From Parabacteroides distasonis (lineage in GTDB: Bacteria; Bacteroidota; Bacteroidia; Bacteroidales; Tannerellaceae): DNA of 64,000 bases. Of the stretch, positions 53,353-62,553 are shown one piece after another. Position numbers and translations under genes: made by a program. Where the stretch lies: positions 115,645 to 179,644 of the forward strand of contig SUXM01000002.1 of assembly GCA_015060925.1 (NCBI GenBank), written 5' to 3'. The notes below the pieces were generated by a model, which did no database searches, had not been told where the DNA came from, and saw only the letters and a program-made list of their open reading frames with translations. Each line of letters opens with the position of its first letter. The first letter of the stretch is position 1.

Positions 53353-53802
53353 CTACACTAACTCCTGTACTTTATAAACCAACTCCATCCAAACCCAATA
53401 ACGAAGGGCTTTTCCTATAAACATGGAAATAGCAACAATCCAAACATTTCCACGCAAATATCCCAGTGCTACAGCGATAAAATCACCTATACCTGGAAGA
53501 AACACAAAAAAGGCCATCCATGACCCCTTTCCGGAAATCCAATTTTGTACCTTTTGCAACTTGACCGGATCTAACTTTAAGTATTTCTCTATCCATTCGA
53601 TTTTCCCTAACATTCCTAACCAATAGCAACTCATACCACCTAAAAAATTACCCAACGTGGCTGCAACCATACAAGGCCAGTAGGCAGCTCCGGTTAATAA
53701 AACACCGGTTAAAACAACTTCACTACTGAAAGGCAACACCGTTGCAGCTAAAAAAGCAGCAATGAAAACTCCTATATATCCGTATGCTATAAGAAATTCC
53801 AT
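53353..53802 (-). CDS. YqaA-like small membrane protein (VTT/SNARE-associated domain)
   Basis: A 149-residue protein with about four hydrophobic segments (LIAYGYIGVFIAAFLAATVLPFSSEVVLTG, MVAATLGNFLGGMSCYWLGMLG, FFVFLPGIGDFIAVALGYLRG). The glycine-rich loop after the third segment is typical of the DedA/YqaA superfamily, in which some members flip phospholipids or undecaprenyl phosphate; this one's role is unknown. The frame continues upstream to 53919, but that extension lies inside the previous gene and is cysteine-rich; the ATG at 53802, which overlaps that gene's end by 16 bases, was preferred. Confidence 0.85.
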   Translation of the reverse strand: MEFLIAYGYIGVFIAAFLAATVLPFSSEVVLTGVLLTGAAYWPCMVAATLGNFLGGMSCYWLGMLGKIEWIEKYLKLDPVKLQKVQNWISGKGSWMAFFVFLPGIGDFIAVALGYLRGNVWIVAISMFIGKALRYWVWMELVYKVQELV

Positions 53803-54800
53803 ACACGAACAAAAAATACGACTATTAATAGGACAACCATTGACCAAAAAGCACCTAAAACAATCTTTCCTCTCATCACAGTAAAGAAATGGGCAATTAA
53901 AATCGAAGCAGGTATACACGCCATTTCCAAAAACTCTTCCGAAACCTCCTTATAAAAGAAATAAAGCCCAAAAGCCCATACCGAAAGCATGATGAGGAAA
54001 AATAAAAACTGACGTGAACGCAAAGAATCTTCCACTTCATGGGTGATGATATTCAAAGAGGAAACCAAAGTAAACAAAGCTATCATAATTATACTTAACC
54101 AATTCAATAAAACAATCCCATCTGTCGCTAAAAAATGCAAACTAAACAGTTTGGAGAAAGGTATTATAAAAGGAGTAAAATCATGCATCCAAATACACCA
54201 TCCAAATAAAAACCAATAGACGGTTAACACTCCTAAAATTGAAGCCAAAAAGGTTCGAAGTGTTAAAGAGCGGAAATTATACATACCGATCCAAAATAGA
54301 GGAAGAAACCAGAGTAAATGAACCCAAAGCAAACTACCTATCCCAATCAATAAGGCTGCATTATAGGCTTTATCACGAGCCTCCGGATCATGATAAGAGA
54401 TAAATAACTGGTAAATAGCCAATATTAAACAGAAAGCTCCAATTGAAGTAGATTTTAAAGGGAAAAAATCGGGGTTGGTACTAATAAATAACACATAAAA
54501 AAGAAAAGGCAAAAGAGTTTTTTCCCGTATCAGTGCTACTGCATAATTGGCACGATGCAGCAGAAACGCACCTCCAATTACCAAAATCAGCCCTAAAATA
54601 TAGGTAAATTCCTTCCCAGGAAGTGATCGACAGATAGCATTCCAAAGAGGAGTATCAGATGAATCTCCATGTACAGGATAACCAATCGAATAAAAATAAC
54701 TACAAATCCAACAGGATAAACAGGTTATCAAAATAGGGATCAATACTGACAATGAGGAAAAGTCAAACCGGCGGTCATATCTACTTGGGGAAATTCTCAT
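53787..54800 (-). CDS. DUF6427-like polytopic membrane protein
   Basis: A 337-residue protein with about eight to ten hydrophobic helices and no soluble domain (for example LSVLIPILITCLSCWICSYFY, ILGLILVIGGAFLLHRANYA, FLASILGVLTVYWFLFGW). It resembles a Bacteroidetes-specific uncharacterised family (DUF6427) in length and in the early FPLKSTSIGAF-type loop; this match was made from memory and may be wrong. It lies between purD and the YqaA gene on the same strand, 10 bases after a strong terminator, so it probably has its own start of transcription. Confidence 0.6.
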   Translation of the reverse strand: MRISPSRYDRRFDFSSLSVLIPILITCLSCWICSYFYSIGYPVHGDSSDTPLWNAICRSLPGKEFTYILGLILVIGGAFLLHRANYAVALIREKTLLPFLFYVLFISTNPDFFPLKSTSIGAFCLILAIYQLFISYHDPEARDKAYNAALLIGIGSLLWVHLLWFLPLFWIGMYNFRSLTLRTFLASILGVLTVYWFLFGWCIWMHDFTPFIIPFSKLFSLHFLATDGIVLLNWLSIIMIALFTLVSSLNIITHEVEDSLRSRQFLFFLIMLSVWAFGLYFFYKEVSEEFLEMACIPASILIAHFFTVMRGKIVLGAFWSMVVLLIVVFFVRVWNFL

Positions 54801-54813
54801 ATTTATAAATAAA

Positions 54814-54845
54814 AATGGATAATAGACAAACGTCTATTATCCATT
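54814..54845 (-). terminator. Rho-independent terminator after purD
   Basis: AATGGATAATAGAC and GTCTATTATCCATT form a perfect 14-bp stem with a 4-base loop. On the minus strand it is followed by TTTTTATTTATAAAT, as expected for stopping transcription coming from purD. Confidence 0.85.
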
Positions 54846-54858
54846 GACTATAATGTTT

Positions 54859-56130
54859 TTACAAATCAAATCCTATATCGCTTCGGAAATACTTCTTTTC
54901 AAAATCGATAACTTTTGCACCTTCAAAAGATTGAGCCAAAGCCTCTTCCTTATTCGCACCATACGAACTGACAGCTATAACACGTCCACCATTTGTCAAA
55001 ATAGCACCGTCTACCTCTGTCGTTCCGGCATGGAACACTATACTTTCCGAAGAAACCTTATCCAATCCTGTGATTACTTTATTCTTTTCATAGGCTTCCG
55101 GATAACCTCCACTCACTAACATAACCGTTACAGCAGCACGAGGATCCTGCTCCAACGTACGAGTACCCAAATTCTCTTCAGCAATACCTTCCAACAATTC
55201 AACCAAATCACTTTGGATACGTAACATCACCACTTCTGTTTCCGGATCACCCATACGGCAATTGTATTCAATCACCATAGGTTCATTCTTCACATTAATC
55301 AAACCTAAGAAAATAAATCCTTTATAATCGATCTGTTCAGCCTTCAATCCTTCTATAGTCGGACGAATGATACGTTCGTCTACCTTCTGCATAAAAAGTT
55401 CATTAGCAAAAGGGACTGGTGAAACTGCTCCCATACCACCAGTATTCAATCCAGTATTACCTTCACCGATCCGTTTGTAGTCTTTCGCAACCGGAAGAAC
55501 CTTATAATCTTTTCCATCAGTCATGACAAATACAGAACATTCGATACCATCCAAAAATTCTTCGATCACAACAGTCTTGCTGGCATCCCCAAACATACCA
55601 CCAAGCATATCGCCCAATTCTTTCTTAGCCTCTTCCAAGGTATCCAAAATCAACACCCCTTTTCCAGCAGCCAAACCATCAGCTTTCAAAACATAAGGAG
55701 CTTCCAACGATTCCAAGAAAGCATATCCCTCTTCCAAGTTTTCAGCAGAGATACTTTTATAACGAGCAGTCGGAATATTGTGACGCATCATAAATGCTTT
55801 GGCAAAATCTTTACTACCTTCCAACTGAGCACCCTCCTTAGATGGTCCAATTACCGGGATAGTAACCAATGCTGCATCATTCTTAAAGTAATCATATACT
55901 CCTTTTACCAATGGATCTTCCGGACCTACCACAACCATATTTACTGCATTTGACAAGACAAATTCTTTAATCGCTGAGAAATCATCCGCTTTGATATTCA
56001 CATTGGATCCAACCAATGCAGTCCCGGCATTACCGGGAGCAATAAACAACTTATCCACTTTCGGACTTTGAGCAATTTTCCATGCAATAGCATGTTCACG
56101 GCCACCTGAGCCAAGCAATAGTATATTCAT
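54859..56130 (-). CDS. purD: Phosphoribosylamine--glycine ligase
   Basis: A 423-residue ATP-grasp enzyme that joins glycine to phosphoribosylamine in purine synthesis. The N-terminal [54 protein letters not shown], the ATP-grasp core [16 protein letters not shown] and the late [26 protein letters not shown] match GARS. The longest frame begins at a TTG (56139); the ATG at 56130, three codons in, was chosen because it gives the standard MNILLLG start. A terminator lies downstream of the stop codon. Confidence 0.97.
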   Translation of the reverse strand: MNILLLGSGGREHAIAWKIAQSPKVDKLFIAPGNAGTALVGSNVNIKADDFSAIKEFVLSNAVNMVVVGPEDPLVKGVYDYFKNDAALVTIPVIGPSKEGAQLEGSKDFAKAFMMRHNIPTARYKSISAENLEEGYAFLESLEAPYVLKADGLAAGKGVLILDTLEEAKKELGDMLGGMFGDASKTVVIEEFLDGIECSVFVMTDGKDYKVLPVAKDYKRIGEGNTGLNTGGMGAVSPVPFANELFMQKVDERIIRPTIEGLKAEQIDYKGFIFLGLINVKNEPMVIEYNCRMGDPETEVVMLRIQSDLVELLEGIAEENLGTRTLEQDPRAAVTVMLVSGGYPEAYEKNKVITGLDKVSSESIVFHAGTTEVDGAILTNGGRVIAVSSYGANKEEALAQSFEGAKVIDFEKKYFRSDIGFDL

Positions 56131-56145
56131 AGTAATCAATATTTA

Positions 56146-58353
56146 TTATCTGTTCTTCAAATAATCATCAAAATACCTTGTTATCTTTTCATATAAATGA
56201 GGACGATCCTTACCTATCACATTGTGCAAATGACGAGGATAAACGAAATAATCCGGATAAGTATCGGCATCGATACAAGCCTTCACAAATCCTAAACTAT
56301 GTTGCCAAACGACAACAGGATCAACATCCCCATGAATAAGTAACAAATGTCCTTTTAAATTTCCGGCCTTCAATTTCAAGTTGGCATTCTTATAACCCTC
56401 CGGATTATCTTGTGGGCGATCCATATAACGTTCGCCATACATAATCTCATAATTACTCCAATCAATCACAGGGCCTCCTGCAACTCCCACTTTGAATATT
56501 TCCGGATAAGAGCACATCAGATTGGTTGTCATAAAACCACCATAACTCCATCCATGTACCCCTATACGGTCGGCATCCACATACGGCAATGATTTTAGGA
56601 ATTCAACACCTTTCACTTGATCAGCCATCTCATTAACACCTAAATTTCGGTGAATGACATCCTCAAAGTCCTGGCCACGGTTTGCCGAACCTCTACTATC
56701 CACAGTAAAGACCACATAACCTCGCTGCGCCATATAGATATCCCAACCTCTTACTCCATTGTTCCAATCACCGGTTACTAACTGGGCATGAGGCCCTCCA
56801 TAAACATATACGATTGTAGGATATTTCTTTGTTTCATCCAAACCTACAGGTTTTAACAGACGATAGTTCAAATCAGTCACACCATCGGCAGCCTTAATCT
56901 TTCCAGTCACGATTTCCGGCATCGCATATCCCCTATAAGGATCTTTGGCAGTCAATAAAGAACGTATCTGTTTACCCTTCTGTATATCTATGACCGCAAT
57001 TTGGCGTGGGACATTCGGAGCAGAGTAGGTATCAATCAAATATTTACCGGAAGTACTTACTTGTGTACGATGTACCCCTTGCGCACCTTCACTGGTTGTC
57101 ACCGGACTCCATGAACCTTTCTTCAAATCCAATTTCCAAGTATTGACAGCCAATGCATCTCCCTCTTCCATTTGTTGATGAGGTAATGGCTGGGTAGAAG
57201 AGAAAAACAGTTGTTTTGCTTTTGCATCAAAGCCCTGTAACTCCAACACCTCCCATTTTCCTTTGGTCAACTGTTTCTGTAACTCTCCTTTCGTGTTATA
57301 CAAATACAGATGGTTATAACCATCACGCCGGCTTTGCCAAATAAATTGTTCCGGATTATTCGGTAGGAACAAAACCGGATGTTGAGGTTCTACATATTTG
57401 TCATTCTTCTCTGTAAAGAGATCAGCCTCCCTATCGCCAGTCAAAGCTGAATAACGTACCAAATGCATCTCGTTTTGTTCACGATTCAATTCAGCTATAT
57501 AAATACTTTTTTCATCCGGACTCCAAGCAATATTGGTTAAAAACTTCTCTTTAGGAAGCCCTGTCTTCAACCAAATGGTCTTGCCTGAAGCAATATGATA
57601 GACACCAACTGTCACCTCATGACTTTTCATTCCTGCCATTGGATATTTAAATGGTTCTACCTTTGCACAACGTGCCGTAATATCTACCAACGGATAGTCT
57701 GTTACCATACGTTCATCCATCCGATAGAAAGCCAAAGCAGTTCCATTAGGAGACCAAAATGTTCCTTTATGAATACCAAACTCGTTTTGATGTACAGACT
57801 TTCCACAAACAATTCCGTCAGCCGTCTCATCAGTTACCTTCATCTGCTTTCCATCAAGAGTAAGAATAGCAACATTGTTACCTTCCGTAAAAGCAAAACT
57901 ACCGTTTGCCGGGCAAAAGTCATAGTTTTCCCATGAAGATTTCAATGTATAAGAAGCCACAATCTTATGTTCCACATAATGATAATGGTTCAGATGTCCT
58001 TTAGCCGAAAAGGCAAGTACCGGTTGATCTTTATATGGAGATGAAAACATAGGCATACTTCCTACCGTATTCAATCCGGCAGCCTCTAACGCCTCATTCA
58101 ATTGCAAACGAGTAAAAACGACCTTTTCTGCTTTAGTCGGTTCACCGCCCATCATGCTATCTCCTTTAGCATACAGGTATTGATCTCCCGACCATTGCAA
58201 CTGCCTCATACTTTCCGGGACAAAACGTCTATAAGTCTTTCCCCCCGGAATGAGATCATGTAAAGTAAACAGTTTATCTTGTCCCATGATAGATAACGGA
58301 TTGAAACTTATCAATAAACAACATAAACTAACCCATTTAATCTTCGAAATCAT
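56146..58353 (-). CDS. Dipeptidyl-peptidase IV-like S9 family prolyl oligopeptidase
   Basis: A 735-residue exported serine peptidase. After a signal peptide (SLCCLLISFNPLSIMGQDK) comes a beta-propeller domain of about 450 residues, then the alpha/beta-hydrolase domain with the catalytic triad: Ser603 in GWSYGG, Asp678 in HGDVDPVV and His710 in RHLHNVIG. Typical DPP IV members remove Xaa-Pro dipeptides from peptides in the periplasm. The open frame extends upstream to 58644 in a region that belongs to the RlmL-like gene, so the ATG at 58353 was chosen. It overlaps that gene's 3' end by 17 bases. The flanking purD gene starts 16 bases downstream. Confidence 0.9.
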   Translation of the reverse strand: MISKIKWVSLCCLLISFNPLSIMGQDKLFTLHDLIPGGKTYRRFVPESMRQLQWSGDQYLYAKGDSMMGGEPTKAEKVVFTRLQLNEALEAAGLNTVGSMPMFSSPYKDQPVLAFSAKGHLNHYHYVEHKIVASYTLKSSWENYDFCPANGSFAFTEGNNVAILTLDGKQMKVTDETADGIVCGKSVHQNEFGIHKGTFWSPNGTALAFYRMDERMVTDYPLVDITARCAKVEPFKYPMAGMKSHEVTVGVYHIASGKTIWLKTGLPKEKFLTNIAWSPDEKSIYIAELNREQNEMHLVRYSALTGDREADLFTEKNDKYVEPQHPVLFLPNNPEQFIWQSRRDGYNHLYLYNTKGELQKQLTKGKWEVLELQGFDAKAKQLFFSSTQPLPHQQMEEGDALAVNTWKLDLKKGSWSPVTTSEGAQGVHRTQVSTSGKYLIDTYSAPNVPRQIAVIDIQKGKQIRSLLTAKDPYRGYAMPEIVTGKIKAADGVTDLNYRLLKPVGLDETKKYPTIVYVYGGPHAQLVTGDWNNGVRGWDIYMAQRGYVVFTVDSRGSANRGQDFEDVIHRNLGVNEMADQVKGVEFLKSLPYVDADRIGVHGWSYGGFMTTNLMCSYPEIFKVGVAGGPVIDWSNYEIMYGERYMDRPQDNPEGYKNANLKLKAGNLKGHLLLIHGDVDPVVVWQHSLGFVKACIDADTYPDYFVYPRHLHNVIGKDRPHLYEKITRYFDDYLKNR

Positions 58354-59845
58354 CTCTATTTTTCTTTTTAAAAGGTTTCTTGAATGAGCGATTACCTCCG
58401 GATTTCTTATCCCCAAATTTCTTTTTTCCATCAAAATCATCCTCATTCCTAAAATGTTTTTTCGCTGTATGCTTACCAAAATCTTTCCGGCTGGGTCGTC
58501 CATCATTTCTTTCATTGCCAAAATAACGTTTACCTGGCATATACATTGCCCGTTCGCTTTCATCTTCGGCATGGGCGGCAGCAAAACGACGTTCCGGACG
58601 ATCCATACGAGCTGTCTTGAAATTCGGCTGAGACGTACCATCACCTTTTAGAGAAGCAGTACGTCCAGAAGGTTTCTCGCCTCTTTCATTCAAAGCCTTC
58701 TTATAATCCTTATTCTTACCTTCAAAGATTTCATAGCAACGATACTCACACTCTAAAGAACCATTCATCAATTTGATTCTTTCACTTGGTCTCAAACCAA
58801 TCTTATCGAAACATTCATCTTTATAACTCAAGATCCAAACCTTATAATCAGTAAACACATGTTTCATGCGCTCACCTATCATGTTATACAAACCCAACAA
58901 ATCCCGACTGGAGATACGTTCTCCATACGGTGGGTTAGTCACCATGATACCCGGTTTTGGAGCCTCAGTACATTGCTGGAAAGGTTGTACCTTTAGATCA
59001 ATATATTTCATTAATCCTGCACTACGCACATTCTTCTCTGCAATCTCTATTGCTGCTGGATTGATATCCGAGCCATAACACTTAAAAGAAAAAGTACGTT
59101 CCTGGCTTTCATCATTATATATACGGTCAAACAATTCTTGGTCAAAGTCGATCCATTTTTCAAAGGCAAACTCTTTCCGATAGATACCCGGCGCAATATT
59201 CAAAGCAATCATGGCAGCTTCAATCAAAAGTGTTCCCGAACCACACATAGGATCCACAAAATTAGATTCGCCTTTCCAACCGGTCTTCAAAATCATACCG
59301 GCAGCCAATACCTCATTCAAAGGAGCTTCCGTCTGTTCCACCCGATAACCACGTTTATGCAAACTCTCACCGGAGCTATCAATAGAAAGGGTACAGTCAT
59401 TATGAGAAATATGGATGTTAATATAAAGATCCGGATTACTCACACGGACAGAAGGACGTTTCTGTTCCTTTTCCATGAAATAATCAACAATCGCATCTTT
59501 TGTCCGATAAGCTACAAACTTTGAATGATTGAAATCATCCGAATAGATGACAGAATCAATCGCAAATGTTTTGTCTAACGACATGTAGTTTTCCCATTTT
59601 ACCTTCTTCACCTCTTTATACACAGTATCAGCATCCTTCGCTTTAAAGTGATAAATAGGTTTCAAAATACGCAGTGCCGTACGACAATGGAAGTTTGCTT
59701 TGTAAAGCACCTCTTTGTCTCCTGTAAAAGAGACCATCCGGCGACCAATCTGGATATCATTGGCACCTAAAGATAATAATTCGCCAGCCAGAATCTCTTC
59801 TAACCCATAAAGGGTTTTGGCCACCATTTCAAATGTCTCGCTCAT
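58337..59845 (-). CDS. THUMP-domain rRNA/tRNA guanine methyltransferase (RlmL N-domain-like)
   Basis: A 502-residue SAM-dependent methyltransferase. It has the N-terminal ferredoxin-like/THUMP part (KTLYGLEEILAGELLSLGANDIQ), the Rossmann SAM-binding segment FVDPMCGSGTLLIEAAMIALNIAPG, the acidic NINPAAIEIAEKNV loop (DINPAAIE) and the NPPY catalytic motif VTNPPYGERIS. These identify the RlmL/TrmN-like m2G enzyme type that methylates 23S rRNA or tRNA guanine. After residue ~380 a roughly 120-residue, very basic, low-complexity tail (KKFGDKKSGGNRSFKKPFKKKNRDD-like) follows, rich in lysine, arginine, glycine and phenylalanine, which probably binds RNA. The family normally ends near that point. Confidence 0.85.
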   Translation of the reverse strand: MSETFEMVAKTLYGLEEILAGELLSLGANDIQIGRRMVSFTGDKEVLYKANFHCRTALRILKPIYHFKAKDADTVYKEVKKVKWENYMSLDKTFAIDSVIYSDDFNHSKFVAYRTKDAIVDYFMEKEQKRPSVRVSNPDLYINIHISHNDCTLSIDSSGESLHKRGYRVEQTEAPLNEVLAAGMILKTGWKGESNFVDPMCGSGTLLIEAAMIALNIAPGIYRKEFAFEKWIDFDQELFDRIYNDESQERTFSFKCYGSDINPAAIEIAEKNVRSAGLMKYIDLKVQPFQQCTEAPKPGIMVTNPPYGERISSRDLLGLYNMIGERMKHVFTDYKVWILSYKDECFDKIGLRPSERIKLMNGSLECEYRCYEIFEGKNKDYKKALNERGEKPSGRTASLKGDGTSQPNFKTARMDRPERRFAAAHAEDESERAMYMPGKRYFGNERNDGRPSRKDFGKHTAKKHFRNEDDFDGKKKFGDKKSGGNRSFKKPFKKKNRDDFED

Positions 59846-59877
59846 TTTTATTGAGATTTGTTTATATATAGTCTTTT

Positions 59878-60786
59878 TTATTTTTTATTTTTCTCATCTA
59901 TGCCCAACTGAATCGTAACCCCTGCCGGAACATCCTCTGTCACCCAAACATTCCCACAAATCGTAGCCCCTCGCCCGATATGGATACGCCCCAACAAAGT
60001 AGCATTGGAATAGACCGTCACATAATCTTCCAACACAGGATGGCGAGTCACTCCCCGTATGGCATTTCCATTCTCATCAGGCGGTAATTTTTCTCCAGCC
60101 AAACTTACACCTTGAAAAATACGCACATGGTTCCCTATCACACTGGTTTCCCCAATGACTGTACCCGTCCCATGGTCTATTGAAAAATAGTGACCAATCT
60201 GTGCTCCGGGATGAATATCAATACCTGTTTCAGAGTGAGCCATTTCCGTAATCATACGAGGGATAAAAGGCACTCCCAAACGATACAACTGATGGGCTAT
60301 ACGATAATTGCAGATAGCTCGGAAACCGGGATAACAGAAAATCACTTCATTGATATTTTGGGCAGCCGGGTCACCATTAAAAGCTGCCTCCGCATCAGTT
60401 GCCAACAATTTACGCATTTCGGGAAGCGTCCGAATGAATGCTTCGGAAAGTCTCTCTGCCTCAACATTGATTTCTTCTTCCGAACCAACCATGTATGAAC
60501 CATTAGCAAAACAAAGCCCTGCATAAATTTGCTTAGAGAGCAACGTATGCAAGGTCCCGACATTGACACCTATATGAAAACGGATAGTTTGTTTGCTTAC
60601 CCGAGCATTTCCATAATACCCAGGAAAAAGGATGGAACGACATAAATCCACAACCTCTTTAAGAACCTTTCCCGAAGGTAATGCCTCCTCATCGCGATAG
60701 GCATGAAACAGTTGTTTATAAGACCCCTCATCCGAGAGCATCTCTACCGTATCATTCAAGCCTTTGCTTTGCTTCTGTAAGTCCAT
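59878..60786 (-). CDS. cysE: Serine O-acetyltransferase (CysE/EpsC-type)
   Basis: A 302-residue hexapeptide-repeat acyltransferase that acetylates serine to O-acetylserine, the first step in cysteine synthesis. After a helical N-terminal domain, the left-handed beta-helix begins with DIHPGAQIGHYFSIDHGTGTVIGETSVIGNHVRIFQGVSLAG, containing the catalytic aspartate/histidine pair of SATs. A loop before the last turn (EKLPPDENGNAIRGVTRHPVLEDYVTV) and a final VTEDVPAGVTIQ turn match the EpsC-type. No sulfhydrylase gene is adjacent. It lies 70 bases from the flavin split-barrel gene on the same strand. Confidence 0.9.
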   Translation of the reverse strand: MDLQKQSKGLNDTVEMLSDEGSYKQLFHAYRDEEALPSGKVLKEVVDLCRSILFPGYYGNARVSKQTIRFHIGVNVGTLHTLLSKQIYAGLCFANGSYMVGSEEEINVEAERLSEAFIRTLPEMRKLLATDAEAAFNGDPAAQNINEVIFCYPGFRAICNYRIAHQLYRLGVPFIPRMITEMAHSETGIDIHPGAQIGHYFSIDHGTGTVIGETSVIGNHVRIFQGVSLAGEKLPPDENGNAIRGVTRHPVLEDYVTVYSNATLLGRIHIGRGATICGNVWVTEDVPAGVTIQLGIDEKNKK

Positions 60787-60856
60787 TATTCAGCAATATC
60801 ACGATTTGGCAACAAAAATACGAAATAGTTGAGAGTACACAAGTAACCAATAGATG

Positions 60857-61351
60857 TTATACATTCATATCTTGATGTTTATTTTTATAAGAAACACCAA
60901 ATTCTTTACAAGTCACCTCTTCTAATGCCACAATCCATATCTTCACATTTTTCACAGCTGGATCACCATAACTAAAAGTCCGATTGGTATAATGCTTCAT
61001 CATCACATTCAGTGCCTCAACCTTCTTATCGAACTCCTCCTCAAAACGGACAGTACCCCAACCAATCACGCTATTGGAATGCATACTATAGCTACAAGCC
61101 ACCTCCGGATGCTGACAAATAAGTTTCCGATCCGTATTGAAAGTGATACACACACGAGGATTACGTTCAAGGATGGAGATACTCCGTCCCATTTGTGCCG
61201 AATGTAAATAAACGACTCCATCTTGATAACCAAAATTCATCGGTAATACATAGGGAGTACCATCCGTATCAGCAAATCCCACATAGCAAACATCACATTT
61301 ACGAATGATCTCTTCTATCTTCGCTTTATCTGTATGTACAAGTGTCTTCAT
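60857..61351 (-). CDS. NimA-like flavin-nucleotide-binding split-barrel protein
   Basis: A 164-residue member of the pyridoxamine 5'-phosphate oxidase-like split-barrel family (the Nim branch). The N-terminal EIIRKCDVCYVGFADTDGTPYVLPMNFGY, the VYLHSAQMGRSISILERNPRVCITF strand set and the CSYSMHSNSVIGWGTVRF stretch are typical of FMN-binding members. In Bacteroidales related proteins include NimA-type nitroimidazole reductases, but housekeeping members share this pattern and no resistance role is implied. It has its own -7 box (TATGTTTG on the minus strand, 61374-61381). Confidence 0.85.
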   Translation of the reverse strand: MKTLVHTDKAKIEEIIRKCDVCYVGFADTDGTPYVLPMNFGYQDGVVYLHSAQMGRSISILERNPRVCITFNTDRKLICQHPEVACSYSMHSNSVIGWGTVRFEEEFDKKVEALNVMMKHYTNRTFSYGDPAVKNVKIWIVALEEVTCKEFGVSYKNKHQDMNV

Positions 61352-61373
61352 CTATCTTCAATCAATTATGACA

Positions 61374-61404
61374 CAAACATACAAATAATCCACAATGTTT
61401 GTAT
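61374..61404 (-). promoter_or_regulatory. -7 box and short inverted repeat upstream of the split-barrel gene
   Basis: On the minus strand TATGTTTG (61374-61381) matches TAnnTTTG, 22 bases before the ATG. ATACAAA (61379-61385) and TTTGTAT (61398-61404) form a 7-bp inverted repeat across this position, a possible operator. The stretch is AT-rich, so chance is not excluded. Confidence 0.4.
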
Positions 61405-61471
61405 CTTTATCTCACTCTTTTCAATTTAAGATTCTTTCTCCACATGAATTTCGTTAATAAAAAGACATTTT

Positions 61472-62542
61472 TTAATTATCTAATAAATTCACTTTTGACA
61501 AATCAAATGAATATAAATAATAATCATCATCCCAACCTAAAGCAATCAATCTCTTATTATCTTCAGACACACAAATATTAAATAATGGTTTATCCGAAAT
61601 TAAACGACAAACACAGTCTCCATTCCAATCAAACACTAAAATATTCTGAGAAGTCATTGCATGATGCATTTCTTCATTATTTTTTTTATTTAATTGAGAT
61701 CCTGAATACAATGTAAAAATATATTTATTTGTAGAGTAAATATCTACATAACCAATGATGTTTTCTTCTGTATATTGTATACCTTTTGTTTTGGCTATAC
61801 TTTTATTTCTATACATAGGATATAAATCATGATATTTTCGGATTAAAGATGGATTATTTTGTAATTGATAAATTTCTAAAATAGAGCCAGAAAATGAGAC
61901 TGAAGCAAAACGATTTAATTCTGAATTATACACCATCCACCCCTGATAGGCAAACATCTTAATATCATAAGGACAATCTATCTGATCATCAGGGAAAAAT
62001 CCAAAAGAATCTATATATTCTCCATCTTTATCAAGTAATGTATATCTTTTATTTTCAAAATTTCTATCACCTATATTGCCTGATAAAACAAACCCTTCAT
62101 TCACTTTGATTAAAGAAAGGCTTTGATATTTTATATTTTGAGAACATACAATTTCTCCGGATAGTTTTTGGGTTACAAGTTGTTTTTTATGAATGTCATA
62201 AATTTCTACATCATTTTCTTTATTTGTTTGTATAATACGTGGCATGATAAACTCATTTGGACCATTTCCTAATTTTGCAAAAGGGATTATACTATCTCTT
62301 TTAAAAAAGATGAGGTCTATAAGAGACTCACTACGTGAATTTTCTTTAACAATACAATTTTCACTATCCACCATTCTCATTTTTCCGAAAGATTTAATTT
62401 TATAAGAATCCACATTTAGCCTTTGGGATTTTATGTGGAAAACAGATTCAAAACGTGATAATGTATCAATCTTCGGACTATTACAACCGGCAACTATAGC
62501 TATAGCAGCAAAGGCTATAAAACCTAACATTTTCTTTTTCAT
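61472..62542 (-). CDS. 6-bladed beta-propeller lipoprotein with NVEAL-like leader
   Basis: A 356-residue lipoprotein. The signal MKKKMLGFIAFAAIAIVAGC ends in a lipobox (VAGC), and the mature part repeats short beta-propeller blades (GPNEFIMPRIIQTNKENDVEIYDI, FVLSGNIGDRNFENKRYTLLDKDGEYID, QNILVFDWNGDCVCRLISD) of the BF2992/TolB-like 6-bladed type seen in Bacteroides. Its leader is nearly the same as that of the NVEAL peptide encoded two genes upstream. It follows the next propeller gene after 11 bases. Function is unknown; family members are thought to sit at the cell surface. Confidence 0.8.
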   Translation of the reverse strand: MKKKMLGFIAFAAIAIVAGCNSPKIDTLSRFESVFHIKSQRLNVDSYKIKSFGKMRMVDSENCIVKENSRSESLIDLIFFKRDSIIPFAKLGNGPNEFIMPRIIQTNKENDVEIYDIHKKQLVTQKLSGEIVCSQNIKYQSLSLIKVNEGFVLSGNIGDRNFENKRYTLLDKDGEYIDSFGFFPDDQIDCPYDIKMFAYQGWMVYNSELNRFASVSFSGSILEIYQLQNNPSLIRKYHDLYPMYRNKSIAKTKGIQYTEENIIGYVDIYSTNKYIFTLYSGSQLNKKNNEEMHHAMTSQNILVFDWNGDCVCRLISDKPLFNICVSEDNKRLIALGWDDDYYLYSFDLSKVNLLDN

Positions 62543-62553
62543 GTCTTTATTTA

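Noticed and set aside
53803..53919. Cysteine-rich N-terminal extension of the YqaA-like frame
   Set aside because: It overlaps the upstream membrane-protein gene; family members start at the ATG at 53802.
58354..58644. N-terminal extension of the DPP IV frame
   Set aside because: It lies within the RlmL-like coding region in another frame, lacks a signal peptide and is not needed by the family; the ATG at 58353 starts a normal signal peptide.
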